Part shown: in pieces, positions 23,886 to 34,074 of the stretch
Layout of the letters: each line of letters opens with the position of its first letter
Position numbering within the stretch: position 1 is the stretch's first letter
From: Physcomitrium patens
Lineage: Eukaryota > Streptophyta > Bryopsida > Funariales > Funariaceae
Reading direction: 5' to 3'
DNA: 64,000 bases
Assembly: GCF_000002425.4 (NCBI RefSeq)
Contig: NC_037270.1
Location: forward strand, 10,883,935 to 10,947,934
Position numbers and translations under genes: made by a program
Notes under the pieces: model-generated
Database searches by the model: none
Seen by the model: only the letters and a program-made list of their open reading frames with translations
What the model was told of the DNA's origin: nothing

Positions 23886-25581
23886 TGTCGTATTACGTGT
23901 TGTCTTGTTCGGGAATACACTGGTATCTGGCTGTGGAAGGTATAGTTGTTTTTACAAATAACAAAGAAATCCTAATAGATTTTATCCATGTATGAAGTAT
24001 ATAATTGAAATATCAATTTCCAAGTATTTAAAAACACTCCTCATAGTCATTTTAACCATACAATATTCCAATTGCTTTATTTCTTTTATAATTAAGTTGT
24101 TTTTGTTTTTCTTAACAAGCCCTAATACTAGCCAGTGAGCTTTGACAAGCTGTAACTTTTGATCCAACCGTCCACTTAGTGTGAAATTTTGCATCTAAAT
24201 ACCAGTATAAGCCTTCTACATGCTCAAAAAATTTCAGTCCAATCCAACTTACAGATTGCAAGAAAACGCCCAAAAACCGCACTGATGACACTCGGCCGCA
24301 ACCTTGAATTTTGATGTAGAAACTCCAGAAGTGATTTCTCCTTTGTCAACCGTTAATTCCAGCTCAAAATTGAATAGCCGCTTGATCTCCAAATCTTCTA
24401 TTACCAAGCCAAAATTTACGTCGATCCAACCAGTAGATCTTCAGATATCACAGAAATCCTATTCAACCCTAGACTGCCAACTTTCGACAACCCTTTGTAC
24501 TAAAACCCAGATATCTCTTGATTGCATTGTTAGATTAACACAAATTTTTGTATACACTTAGCACACCCAACCATCCAAAAAATACCAAATTTTGATCCAT
24601 AGATGCTACACGACTTGCACAAACCGATTGAGAATGCGAACCATCAATGTTTTATATAAAATCCGAAACACCAAAATAAACACTGACTTTGAGCAGCGAT
24701 TGCTCTCCCCTCACAAATCCTAATGAAACCAACGTAGTGACCTTGAAAAGAGCTTGAAGCTAGCTCTTCGATCCAAAAAACCTCTAATGAAACCAACCTA
24801 GTGACCTTGAAAAGAGCTTGAAGCTAGCTCTTCGATCCAAAAACCCGATCTGAAAAAAAACCCCCACTGAAAAAACCCCCCCCCCCCTTCATTTCTTAAC
24901 CTTTCTCCCCTTTAACCCTAATTCTCCCCTCTTTCAAACCCTATCCTCTGAATTTCTTTAATCTTTCATCTTGGATCCGGAATTGGCTCTCGCCATCAGA
25001 GCTTTCTCCTCCGTTTTACCTTTAAGAGATCCTATTACCGAAAACAACGTTCCTTGAAATGGCACAAAGAACAGGACAGCCTGAAACAGAATCGAAATCC
25101 CGCAATCGGGACTACATTGAGTCGCTCGACCAATTCAGGTCTCATATTGGATAAGAGTCCAGTAGTAAGACCCGGATGTTCCCGAAATTGGATCAATTTG
25201 GTCCTTCGTGTCAGATTGGTTGAGGCACGTAGTAAGACCTGGATTTTCCCGTAATTAGACTATATTGGGTTGCCCGACTAATTCAGGTCTCATATTGGGT
25301 AAGAGGACCCGGATTGGATTCTTGAAATTGGATCCAATTGGCTCTTCGAACCAGGCTCACCCGTCGTGTGAATTGGTCCTTTTCCTTCCTGTTGACTCCC
25401 ATTATTGGAATCGAATAGAATATTTCAGTATGCCTCGGCTGATTGTAACGGGGTGACTGAACCTAGTCTCTCAGTATTTGCACTGGAATTGGTCGTTGCT
25501 CCCAATATTCGAGATAACTGAACATTAATAAAAATCCTCTTCCTTTATATTTTCATAGTATACTCGTGTTACAATACGACA
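23886..25581 (-). repeat. Family C element left LTR (3' LTR in its own sense)
   Basis: 1696 bp, tgtcgtattacg to aatacgaca, with a 9-bp perfect terminal inverted repeat (TGTCGTATT/AATACGACA). Holds a near-exact internal tandem pair of an approximately 62-bp block ending 'gagcttgaagctagctcttcg' style near 24.72-24.84 kb. Short plus-strand frames in it are also present in the other LTR but have no recognisable product. Confidence 0.92.
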
Positions 25582-25823
25582 TCGATCCCCTCTGAACCTG
25601 CACATCCTCCGGTATGTGCCAAATTCAGTACACCATTATTCTTTATCCAATACCAAAAATCCATGTATCGATCTTGTACAAGTAAATTGGAAACATCCAA
25701 CTTTGTACATGACCAAACCATTGGCGAGGTACAAATTTTGAAATGGAAAGATTTAATTGAAACTTCTTCTATATGGCCACATACATCTTGCTTGCATTTT
25801 TTTTCTTGTTCCTTTGATTCCAT
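25569..25823 (-). pseudogene. Possible C-terminal extension of family C gag in a second frame
   Basis: An 84-codon minus-strand frame overlaps the end of the main gag frame and reaches the polypurine tract and LTR edge. It includes 'LLVQDRYMDFWYWIKNNG', which looks more protein-like than chance. It may be the original C-terminus reached through an indel, or chance. I see no homolog in the window to decide. Confidence 0.3.
25582..25600 (-). promoter_or_regulatory. Family C polypurine tract
   Basis: The minus strand reads tcagaggggatcga immediately before the 3' LTR. A short purine run in the position required for plus-strand priming. Confidence 0.7.
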
Positions 25824-27333
25824 GCTTGATTTAAGACGTCCATATAATCTTTAAATCCATTGCCCATGTCTTTATATTTGAAGATTTTTAGATTTTCAAC
25901 CTTTGAATTCCACACTTCAAGATGAATCTTTTTCTTATCAAAATCCAATTGTGCCCCCAATACATGTGCATTATCCATATAACCTTGATCTTGGTCCAAA
26001 AGATTAGTACTCACAATTGATTTGATTAAAGCCATTGATTTAGTACCTTTACCTTTGATTCCATAATCTTCTTTTGCCACATTATCTTGTGAAATATCTA
26101 TCATTTCTTCTTGAATGTATCCTTATAAAACATCATTCATTTCTTCTTGAATGCATCCTTGTGAAACATCATAACCTTGTGTTATCTCAATATGTTGTAT
26201 TACTTCATAATATTGAAAAATTTCATAGCCTTGTGAAACCTCATGTTCTTGAAAAATCTTGCAACTTTCACCATAATCTTTTTTACCACCATGAGATGTT
26301 CCATCCAAATTGCCATCATCCACTTGCATAAACATATTCAATGTAGAATAGCTATAATTTTCATCCTTATTGTCATTAATTTCTAAATCCTTGAGTTCCA
26401 TATTGCTTTCAATTTTTTTGATATTCTGACCTTCCATAGTAATAATTTGATCAAAGTCTTTGTTCTTTCCTTCACCATCCTTGATAAAAGATCCACTTTC
26501 TTTCATTTGCAAAAAATTGGCTCCTCCTTCGAAGTCCTCCAGTTGCTGTTCCATTTCTCTTTTTTCAAGATTAATCCCTTGTATTGATAAAGATGATATA
26601 GAAGCCAAAGTAGAAGATTTCTTAGACCATACTCCAACTCCTTTAGCTTGTGCTCTTTGTTGCTTTGCTAAAAGAATCGTTGCTTCTTTCAACTCTTCCC
26701 AATTATTAGTACAACCACTCTCCGTAGACTCATCTGCAAGAAGTATAAAAAGTTTGTCTCCCATGGCATCATCAAGACCATTTAAAAATAATTCTATTTT
26801 TATAGCACCCAATGACTGTCTCTCTGAGGATGACAGTTGATAAAACCTCTTTTCAAATTATTCAAGAATTCATAAAGATCCATATGCATGCCTGATTGTA
26901 ATTCTATCCAATCCAAAAACTGTCGCTTAGTAATCTTATCCTCATTTGCATCAATAAATTCTTTCTTCAAAAGTTCTTGAAATTTTGACCATGTCTCCAC
27001 ACCCCTTTCAAGTAATCTCTTCACCTTTCTATGAATCCCAGGTTCAGTAGCCAAATAAAAGCTTGAAATCATCTTTGCCTCAATGATTTGGCATGTCTCC
27101 ATCTCACATGTATAAACTTGTAAAAACTTAGTGATGTTGCATCCGTTAAACCTCCAAAATTTGTTGAAAATTCCTTGTAATGCCTTTGTGATATCCCTTT
27201 CAATTGCTTGTATCTTTTGTTGTTCTTCCATAAATATACAAAAAGCCTCAAAAAACTCTTTAACATTTGGTCCATCCAAAGTATTCAACCTATCCAAAGA
27301 CTTCATTGAAATATCTTCCATTTTCTTCCACAA
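25769..27333 (-). pseudogene. Family C gag-like gene (one frameshift, one stop)
   Basis: The minus-strand frame starts at 27333 and runs to 26800. It continues in another frame from about 26830 to 26123, then, after one TAA (probably CAA decayed), in the same frame to 25769. In total it is about 520 codons. The N-terminal part resembles retrotransposon gag: a helical region with 'KFQELLKKEFIDAN' and 'ITKRQFLDWIELQSG', then 'KIELFLNGLDDAMGDK'. The C-terminal half is acidic and repetitive, with several degenerate repeats of the type S-Q-G-x-x-I/E. No CCHC knuckle is visible. The overlap at 26800-26812 could be a recent indel or a programmed shift. The product would form particles; pol is absent. 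Confidence 0.75.
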
Positions 27334-27562
27334 TGTTAAAAAAATATCCCTGGAAATGCTCCAATAAATAACTTATGATACCTCAAAATGCCCCAAGATG
27401 TCTATAAGCCATAATATACTCCATAATAATCCAAATATCACCATTCCTTTTCAAAATATCCTCCAAAGCTCCAAGTCTTCCAAAAACTCTAAAATCAACC
27501 TTGTCATCTTGCACCATCAATCCAAATAACCACATACAAAATCCAATACTTTCCACCCCAAA

Positions 27563-27582
27563 CTTTCACGTCGGGTTCACCA
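27563..27582 (-). promoter_or_regulatory. Family C primer binding site
   Basis: The minus strand reads TGGTGAACCCGACGTGA starting 4 nt after the 5' LTR edge. Its complement ends in CCA as a tRNA 3' end must. It is not the initiator-Met type seen in A and D; I cannot name the tRNA with confidence. Confidence 0.7.
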
Positions 27583-27586
27583 CTTA

Positions 27587-29333
27587 TGTCGTATTACGTG
27601 TTGTCTTGTTCGGGAATACATTGGATATCTGGCTGTGGAAGGTATAGTTATTTTTTGCAAATAACAAAGAAACCTTAATAGATTTTATCCATGTATGAAG
27701 TATATAATTGAAATATCAATTTCCAAGTATTTAAAAACACTCCTCATAGTCATTTTAACTATACAATATTCCAATTGCTTTATTTCTTTTATAATTAAGT
27801 TGTTTTTGTTTTTCTTAACAAGCCCTAATACTAGCCAGTGAGCTTTGACAAGCTGTAACTTTTGATCCAACCGTCCACTTAGTGTGAAATTTTGCATCCA
27901 AATACCAGTATAAGCCTTCTATATGCTCAAAAAATTTCAGTCCAATCCAACTTACAGATTGCAAGAAAACGCCCAAAAACCGCACTGATGACACTCGGCC
28001 GCAACCTTGAATTTTGATGTAGAAACTCCAGAAGTGATTTCTCCTTTGTCAACCGTTAACTCCAGCTCAAAATTGAATAGCCGCTTGATCTCCAAATCTT
28101 CTATTACCAAGCCAAAATTTACGTCGATCCAACCAGTAGATCTTCAGATATCACAGAAATCCTATTCAACCCTAGACTGCCAACTTTCGACAACCCTTTG
28201 TACTAAAACCCAGATATCTCTTGATTGCATTGTTAGATTAACACAAATTTTTGTATACACTTAGCACACCCAACTATCCAAAAAATACCAAATTTTGATC
28301 CATAGATGCTACACGAATTGCACAAACCGATTGAGAATGCGAACCATCAATGTTTTATATAAAATCCGAAACACCAAAATAAACACTGACTTTGAGCAGC
28401 GATTGCTCTCCCCTCACAAATCCTAATGAAACCAACGTAGTGACCTTGAAAAGAGCTTGAAGTTAGCTCTTCGATCCAAAAAACCTCTAATGAAACCAAC
28501 CTAGTGACCTTGAAAAGAGCTTGAAGCTAGCTCTTCGATCCAAAAACCCGATCTGAAAAAAAAACCCCACTGAAAAAAACCCCCTCCTCATTTCTTAACC
28601 TTCCTACCCTTTAACCCTAATTCTCCCCTCTTTCAAATCCTACCCTCTGAATTTCTTTAATCTTTCGTCTTGGATACGGAATTGGCTCTCCCTGTCTTTA
28701 ATCCGGAATTGGCTCCTTCGTCTTGGATCTAGAATTGGCTCTCGCCATCAGAGCTTTCTCCTCCGTTTTACCTTTAAGAGATCCTTTTACCGAAAACAAC
28801 GTTTCTTGAAACGACATAGAGAACAGGACAGCCTGAAACAGAATCGAAACCCCGCAATCGGGACTACATTGAGTCGCCCGACCAATTCAGGTCTCATATT
28901 GGATAAGAGTCCAATAGTAAGACCCGGATGTTCCCAAAATTGGATCAATTTGGTCCTTCGTGTCAGATTGGTTGAGGCACGTAGTAAGACCTAGATTTTC
29001 CCATAATTAGACTACATTGGGTTGCCCGACTAATTCAGGTCTCATATTGGATAAGAGGACCCGGATTGGCTTCTTGAAATTGGATCCAATTGGCTCTTCG
29101 AACCAGGCTCATCCGTCGTGTGAATTGGTCCTTTTCCTTCCTGTTGACTCCCGTTATTGGAATCGAATGGAACATTTCAGTATGCCTCGGCTGACTGTAA
29201 CGGGATGACTGAACCTAGCCTCTCAGTATTTGCACTGGAATTGATCGTTGCTCCCAATATTCGAGGTAACTGAACATTAATAAAAATCCTCTTCCTTTAT
29301 ATTTTCACAGTATACTCGTGTTACAATACGACA
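27587..29333 (-). repeat. Family C element right LTR (5' LTR in its own sense)
   Basis: 1747 bp, same termini as the left LTR. It differs by a few substitutions and by an extra copy of a roughly 50-bp segment near 28.69-28.74 kb ('ccggaattggctc' block repeated). The near identity marks a recent insertion compared with all other LTR pairs in the window. Confidence 0.92.
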
Positions 29334-29337
29334 GCGC

Positions 29338-29475
29338 CGAAATAAATTAGAATATCTTGTCCATTGGCACGGATATGGTATTAGTGAACGCACATGGGAG
29401 CCAATAAAGAATCTTGTAAATGCAACAAAGGCGGTGGAGGCTTTTCATCGACGACATCCATCAAAATCAAGATGA
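29338..29475 (+). pseudogene. Element A pol: end of chromodomain
   Basis: Continues the pol frame after the family C insertion and ends at TGA 29473-29475. It contains 'KLEYLVHWHGYGISERTWE', matching the element D chromodomain at 15331-15558. The two halves, 20509-23885 and this one, join in frame when the insertion and one GCGC are removed. Confidence 0.88.
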
Positions 29476-29566
29476 AAATCTTCTTTATAAAAGAAACATC
29501 TAGGCAAGATAACATTCTACTTTCAATTCTTGTTCGTAGCTTCTTTGTAGTAGTCACGCTCAGGAG

Positions 29567-29923
29567 ATGGAGAACCAACAACTAGCGGATTCGACTCAAG
29601 AGCCTTCATTTGCTAACCTGCCGGACGAGACATTACGATTGTCACAACCTTCAAGATGATGCAATCGAGATGAAGATCTTCAAGAATGACATGTTCTTCC
29701 TCGAATAGATGGCGAGATACAATGCGTTTGGTATCACGATTTGGGAAGGGACTCCCGATGTTTGGTAATTGTGCTAGAGGTAGGAACAACTCCTGATGGT
29801 GTTCCAAATATTCTATTCAAAGGAAGTTACGAAGGCCTCAATAATGATCAAATAACTGGGTGGTCTTCCCGCCCTGGTATAGGACACTACCGATGGTTGA
29901 GAGGCCTTATCAATCATCTTTAA
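29567..29923 (+). pseudogene. Element A ORF3: small conserved protein of unknown function
   Basis: A 118-codon frame downstream of pol, ATG 29567 to TAA 29921-29923, with two in-frame TGA (29657 and 29687), both explicable as CGA decay. From about residue 55 it aligns with ORF3 of element D: R-x-LVIV-x-E, a central F-x-G, a WS pair, then GIGHY-x-WL-x-G and N-x-L. The N-terminal half is polar and poorly conserved. Collinear remnants occur in A' copy 3 (39221-39580) and copy 2 (1325-1495). It sits between the chromodomain and the polypurine tract, a place where most chromoviruses have nothing. No transmembrane segment is seen, so an envelope role is unlikely. Function unknown. Confidence 0.75.
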
Positions 29924-30016
29924 AGAGAACAAAGATCAAAGTATGTGGTGAATACAATTCGTCACATCATAGATTTCCTCAACATATGATGACCGCTCCT
30001 TGTCAAACTCATCCCT

Positions 30017-30030
30017 AGAAGAGGGGGTAA
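30017..30030 (+). promoter_or_regulatory. Element A polypurine tract
   Basis: agaagagggggtaa directly before the 3' LTR. Confidence 0.9.
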
Positions 30031-30611
30031 TGTCACGGACATAATCATGTAAGCTAATAATTACATATACAAATAGGTAGAAGTAAGTAAAAGTAGGTAG
30101 AAATAAGTAAAAGTAGGTAAAAGTAAGTTAATTCTATAGTATTTAATATGGAAGCTTCTTAGAAGCTTTATAGACGCAGCTTTGACTTTATAGGTATCTT
30201 TAATTGATCTTTTGGATTAGAAACGTGGTCAACAAGTTGGCCATGTGCCACACATATTGTTACCTTGAAGATCAAGCTAATTATGTAGCCCACACGTAGA
30301 AGAACTTGCCTTATAAGTCAAGGCATGTGTCCTACAAAGTCAATACATATTGGAGGTCCTATAGAATGTCACCACGTAGCCCCTAGTTAGATAATATATA
30401 TAGAGACAAGAATGAAGGCTTCTTCACTCTTGTCAACTCCTTTCTTACTTCTAGTCTAGTTTCAAGGATCTCTAGTTTTCTTGTCTTTTGACAATAGCCA
30501 TTCCAATTTCTCTTTCAATATATATACTTATTTATATATATTTTGTTACCTCTCTTTGAGTGAAGGTTCACTTGTTTGAATTATTTTTTCATCGAGTTCT
30601 TGTCCTTGATA
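30031..30611 (+). repeat. Element A 3' LTR
   Basis: 581 bp, TGTCACGG to CCTTGATA; the terminal CA has become TA. About 20 bp longer than the 5' LTR because of extra 'aagtaggtaaa' short repeats at 30080-30125. Followed by TSD GTGGA. Confidence 0.92.
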
Positions 30612-30616
30612 GTGGA

Positions 30617-31960
30617 GTAGTAATTTGAGAGTAATTCTAGATGAAGATCCTATAGAAGTTAGCAAAGCCAAGAAAGTATTGTACAACTCTAATCATCTTT
30701 GGGACTTCCCATGATACAATTGCTTCCACCTTCTTAGGATCTATCTTCAAACCTTTCGTAGTTGCAATGAATCCCAAAAATTCCATCTCATTTTGATTAA
30801 ACAAGCACTTCTCCAATTTGGCATTAAGTCCTCGCTTGTGGAGTTTTTCAAGGACTAGACGAACATGTTTCTCATTCTCTTCTATATTTTTGGAAAATAT
30901 CAAAATATCATCTAGATAGATGATAACAAAATCGTCAAGGTGCTCCCAAAAGATTTCATTCATCATGTGTTGAAAGACCGCAAGAGCATTGGTAAGATCA
31001 AAAGGCATGACATTATATTCAAAATGGCCATACCTTGTACGGAAAGCTATCTTCTATTCGTCTCCTTCTTTGATTAACACGAGGTTGTAAGCTCCCCTTA
31101 GTTCAATCTTTGTAAAGATCTTTGTAAAGATCTTTGTACGCCCAAGTTGTTTTAGAAGATCTAATATCAAGTCTAATGGATAACAATTCTTCTTTGTCAC
31201 CTTCTTGAGACCTCGATAATCTACGCACATCCACAACAAGCCATCTTTTTTCTTCACAAATAAGATTGGTGCCCCTACTGGCAACTTTGAATGACGAATG
31301 AAGTTCTTGGCTATATTCTCATCAATGTATTTTTGCAACTCCGCTAACTCCATCTGTAGAAAATTGTAGATTGGGCCAAAAAGTGGTTGTGCTCCTTCTT
31401 GTAAGTCTATGGCACAATCGTATGATTGATGCTCCAGTAGCATGTTGGCATTTTTTTTTTGATACACGTCTTCAAAATCCTTATATTGCTCTGGTATACT
31501 TGCTGTCAAAATCTTCTCTCCGCTAGTTAGAGTCACATAAATGACAAATAGTGTGCCTTCCTTGGATGATGTTACAAACGCTCTTGCTTCAATAAATAAG
31601 GGTTTTTTGATTTGGAATCTTCTAACATGCTTATTCTCGGGTTGTTCTATAAGAAATTTCATCTTTTGTAACGTACAATCTATGGATGAGTTATGCATTT
31701 CTAACCAAGAAAGACCAAGAATAATAGGATTTGATGGGGTTCTAATAATATTGAAAATAATATAACTATTATGATCTTTAAACGTCACCTTTATAGGTAC
31801 TGATTCATAGATGACACTACTAGATAATAAAGGTCATCCATCTATTACTTCTACGTGAACGGGTTTAGATTTTTGTACTAGAAGAATCTTGTGATGCTTA
31901 ACAAATTCTTCGTCTAAAAAGCAAGCAGATGCTCTTAAATCTAATAACACTAAGATTTTT
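30617..31960 (-). pseudogene. Element D pol: protease and reverse transcriptase
   Basis: The minus-strand RT segment 30637-31008 keeps the catalytic box 'FVIIYLDDILIFSKN'. The segment 31054-31788 covers the protease C-terminal part ('ILGLSWLEMHNSS') through the RT N-terminal half with '[19 protein letters not shown]'. It also contains a short in-frame duplication giving KIFTKIFTKI. The protease active-site region lies about 31.8-31.96 kb. The RT is cut at 30616 by element A; its continuation is 18411-18743. Few stops, so this copy is much younger than B or A'. Confidence 0.87.
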
Positions 31961-31963
31961 TGT

Positions 31964-32622
31964 TTATGAGGGCCAAAAGATAGAAGAATGATAAAGCAAT
32001 GGGCAGGCTAAGTGGAAAGAGAGGAACCTGATTATTGTTGTGGTATTGAATTGTCTAGCCGCATGGTCTCTATTGTGGCTGGGTATCCTCATTTTCCTGA
32101 ATAAATATACCTCTAGTCTTAACAATGCATTGATTTTGCTTCTTGGGCAGTTTCTAGCTCTGTGGCCTTCTTCACCGCAATACAAGCATAGTCCTTCCTC
32201 GATACGCCATTTTTTTTCTTCTAGAGTTAAGAATTTGATTCATATCGCGTCAATTTTCATGTCTTCCACCTTTGAATGTGAACTCAGGATGCTTGCTGAC
32301 ATAGTTGGAGCATGGTGAGCCGTATGTTGTCTTGAGCATTAGTCTTGATAACATTGAAATATGCAATTATCGCACTTCTTAGCTTCGCTAATGGCTTTGT
32401 TGAGCGTTCGCGGATCGGAAAGAGATAATAACAAATCCTTCACGTTGTTCCTCAAGTCACAATAATATTGACTCATCAATGCTTCCTCGTCCCAATTGAT
32501 GTCACATGCTAATTATCTGAAATCTGATGCATAGACTGATGCGGAGCGTGCTCCTTGTCATAGTGATTAGATCTTTGTTGTAGCCCATCACGCCTTGTCA
32601 TGTTTGCCAAATGCTTCCGCAA
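31964..32622 (-). pseudogene. Element D gag: C-terminal part with CCHC knuckle
   Basis: The minus strand at about 32.15-32.19 kb encodes a CCHC knuckle beginning LCLYCGEEGHRARNCP. Downstream, the gag frame ends with Q-P-Q-stop at the same place as in element A. Left of the knuckle in protein terms the capsid C-terminal part runs to 32622, where a family C LTR interrupts. The next gag piece is 33966-34070. Confidence 0.8.
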
Positions 32623-32626
32623 ACAC

Positions 32627-33961
32627 TGTCGTATGGCAAGATTTGCTATCTGGAAATATACTGGGTATCTAGCTGTAGAGAGTGTACCTTAAACCTTTAT
32701 ATGATTCTTTTCTTGGCTTCCAAAACTCCTTTATTTATGTATAAAACTCCAAATATAACAAAATCCCTTCAAAACATATTTTTCCCGCGAAGAGGTTTTC
32801 TCGCCTTGAACTTTAAAAAATCATAACTATTGATCTATCCGTTCAGTTTGTTTCAAATTTACAAGATAGGTAGAATTTACCCTTAACTTTTACCACAAAA
32901 AAAACCAACTGTAAATTTACTCCCGAACTTTTGGCATCTAAGAAACCCTAGCAGACACTCCAAACCCTAATTTACAAGCATCTGAAAAACTATTTTCCTT
33001 ATATCTCAAAAATCCGAACTCCAAATGTCATAAAACTTATGCACAAAGTTTACTAACATGAAATTACACATCCATTGAAATTTTGAGCCAAAACTTTATC
33101 AAATTGCTCAAGATATAGCTCAAGAAACAAACACTAGTAAATCGGTTTACTTACTACCCTTAGATTGCATGTGCTGACTTCAAAATCCAATAACTCCTTC
33201 ATCCCAACTTAGAATCCAGTAAGCAGTATGTGAAAAGTATTGCCGCAAAAGTGCTCTCTTCAATCGCGGTTGCCGATCCTCAATTGCCATCCGTACGCAT
33301 GCGTTATGCCTAAAAGAGTGACAGTAGGTCCAAAACTAACACCTTAACTTTGAGCGCCTATAACTTCTTCATAAAAACCCCAAATGACACAAAACTTGCA
33401 CCAAAACCTTAACCAAAAACCTAAACCTTCTGACCTTAGCCTTCAAAGTTCGAATGGGCTCGAAAAACTAACCCTAATCCCTATTATGGCCTCGGGCAGC
33501 CTACTCAAAGCCCATTGGTCATGATTTTTGACCAATAGGAATGGAGATTTTTATTTTTCATCTCCATTCATCTATATTGGTGCCCTAATTACTCCCTTTG
33601 CTACCAAAATCCTTCTTCAATCTTTTTTCTTATAAGATTTACATAATGTATGCTCTAAACACCAAATAAAAGAATCAAAATAAGTTTTCAAATGTCACCA
33701 ATGTCTAACAAAGGTGACTCTAAATATTTAGAAGTTACTATCAACCAAAACCAATCTTAAAAGCCACTATCAAAAGGAAATTAAAGTTATACAAATTTTA
33801 TAGTAATCTTTTTAAACAACCTCTTCTCAAAGTAATAATCAAATTATATCCTACAACCAACTAAAATCTACTAACATGGCTCTCACCAAATTACTTAATA
33901 AATTATATATTAAGTACATAATTACATTATTTTCATATAGTAGCCGAACCACAACACGAAA
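32627..33961 (+). mobile_element. Family C solo LTR 5 (plus), TSD ACAC/ACGC
   Basis: 1335 bp from tgtcgtatggc to acaacacgaaa (decayed acaatacgaca). 4-bp flanks ACAC (32623-32626) and ACGC (33962-33965) differ by one CpG transition. Removing it rejoins gag codons of element D in frame. Confidence 0.82.
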
Positions 33962-33965
33962 ACGC

Positions 33966-34070
33966 CTCCAAAATTTTTTCAAAGTTGTCCAAAATTGATG
34001 ATCTTTTCTCAAACAAAGGAGCAAACTATGATAGAGCTTGCCCCAAGAGCAAAGTTCCAACCAGTCCAAC
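33966..34070 (-). pseudogene. Element D gag: 105-bp island of capsid sequence
   Basis: The minus strand encodes capsid text matching element A 'GTLLSGSALSWF' and 'ILDN' (here decayed, with a stop at the W position). It lies between two family C LTRs in opposite orientation. Confidence 0.8.
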
Positions 34071-34074
34071 ACGT

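Larger units (their letters stand above)
23882..29337 (-). mobile_element. Complete family C element: gag-only LTR retrotransposon (TR-GAG type), TSD GCAC/GCGC
   Basis: Two long LTRs (23886-25581 and 27587-29333) flank a 2005-bp interior that encodes only a gag-like protein on the minus strand. No protease, RT, RNase H or integrase motif was found in any frame. PBS and polypurine tract are both present and correctly placed for minus orientation. The 4-bp duplication is GCAC/GCGC; removing the element and one flank restores consecutive codons of element A's chromodomain. The LTR pair is nearly identical apart from a short duplication, so this is the youngest insertion here. It must use enzymes supplied in trans. 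Confidence 0.88.
18744..30616 (+). mobile_element. Element A: Ty3/gypsy chromovirus with ORF3, plus strand, TSD GCGGA/GTGGA
   Basis: LTRs 18749-19309 and 30031-30611; flanking 5-bp duplications GCGGA (18744-18748) and GTGGA (30612-30616) differ by one C-to-T. After excluding the nested family C element the length is about 6.4 kb. This is the best-preserved autonomous-type element in the window: gag and pol show no detectable indel, only stop codons. The RT catalytic box is damaged, so the copy is not expected to be active. Confidence 0.92.

Noticed and set aside
24304-24561. 85-codon frame repeated at 28007-28264 as a conserved gene
   Set aside because: It is duplicated only because both copies lie in the two LTRs of the same young element; no independent conservation.
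26460-26840. Plus-strand 126-codon frame
   Set aside because: Antisense shadow of family C gag.
29567-29923. ORF3 as an envelope gene
   Set aside because: No signal peptide, transmembrane segment or Cys pattern; too short.
31964-32060. Frameshift heptamer in element D equivalent to that in A
   Set aside because: The aligned bases read GGAAAAT, which does not allow tandem slippage by the standard rule.
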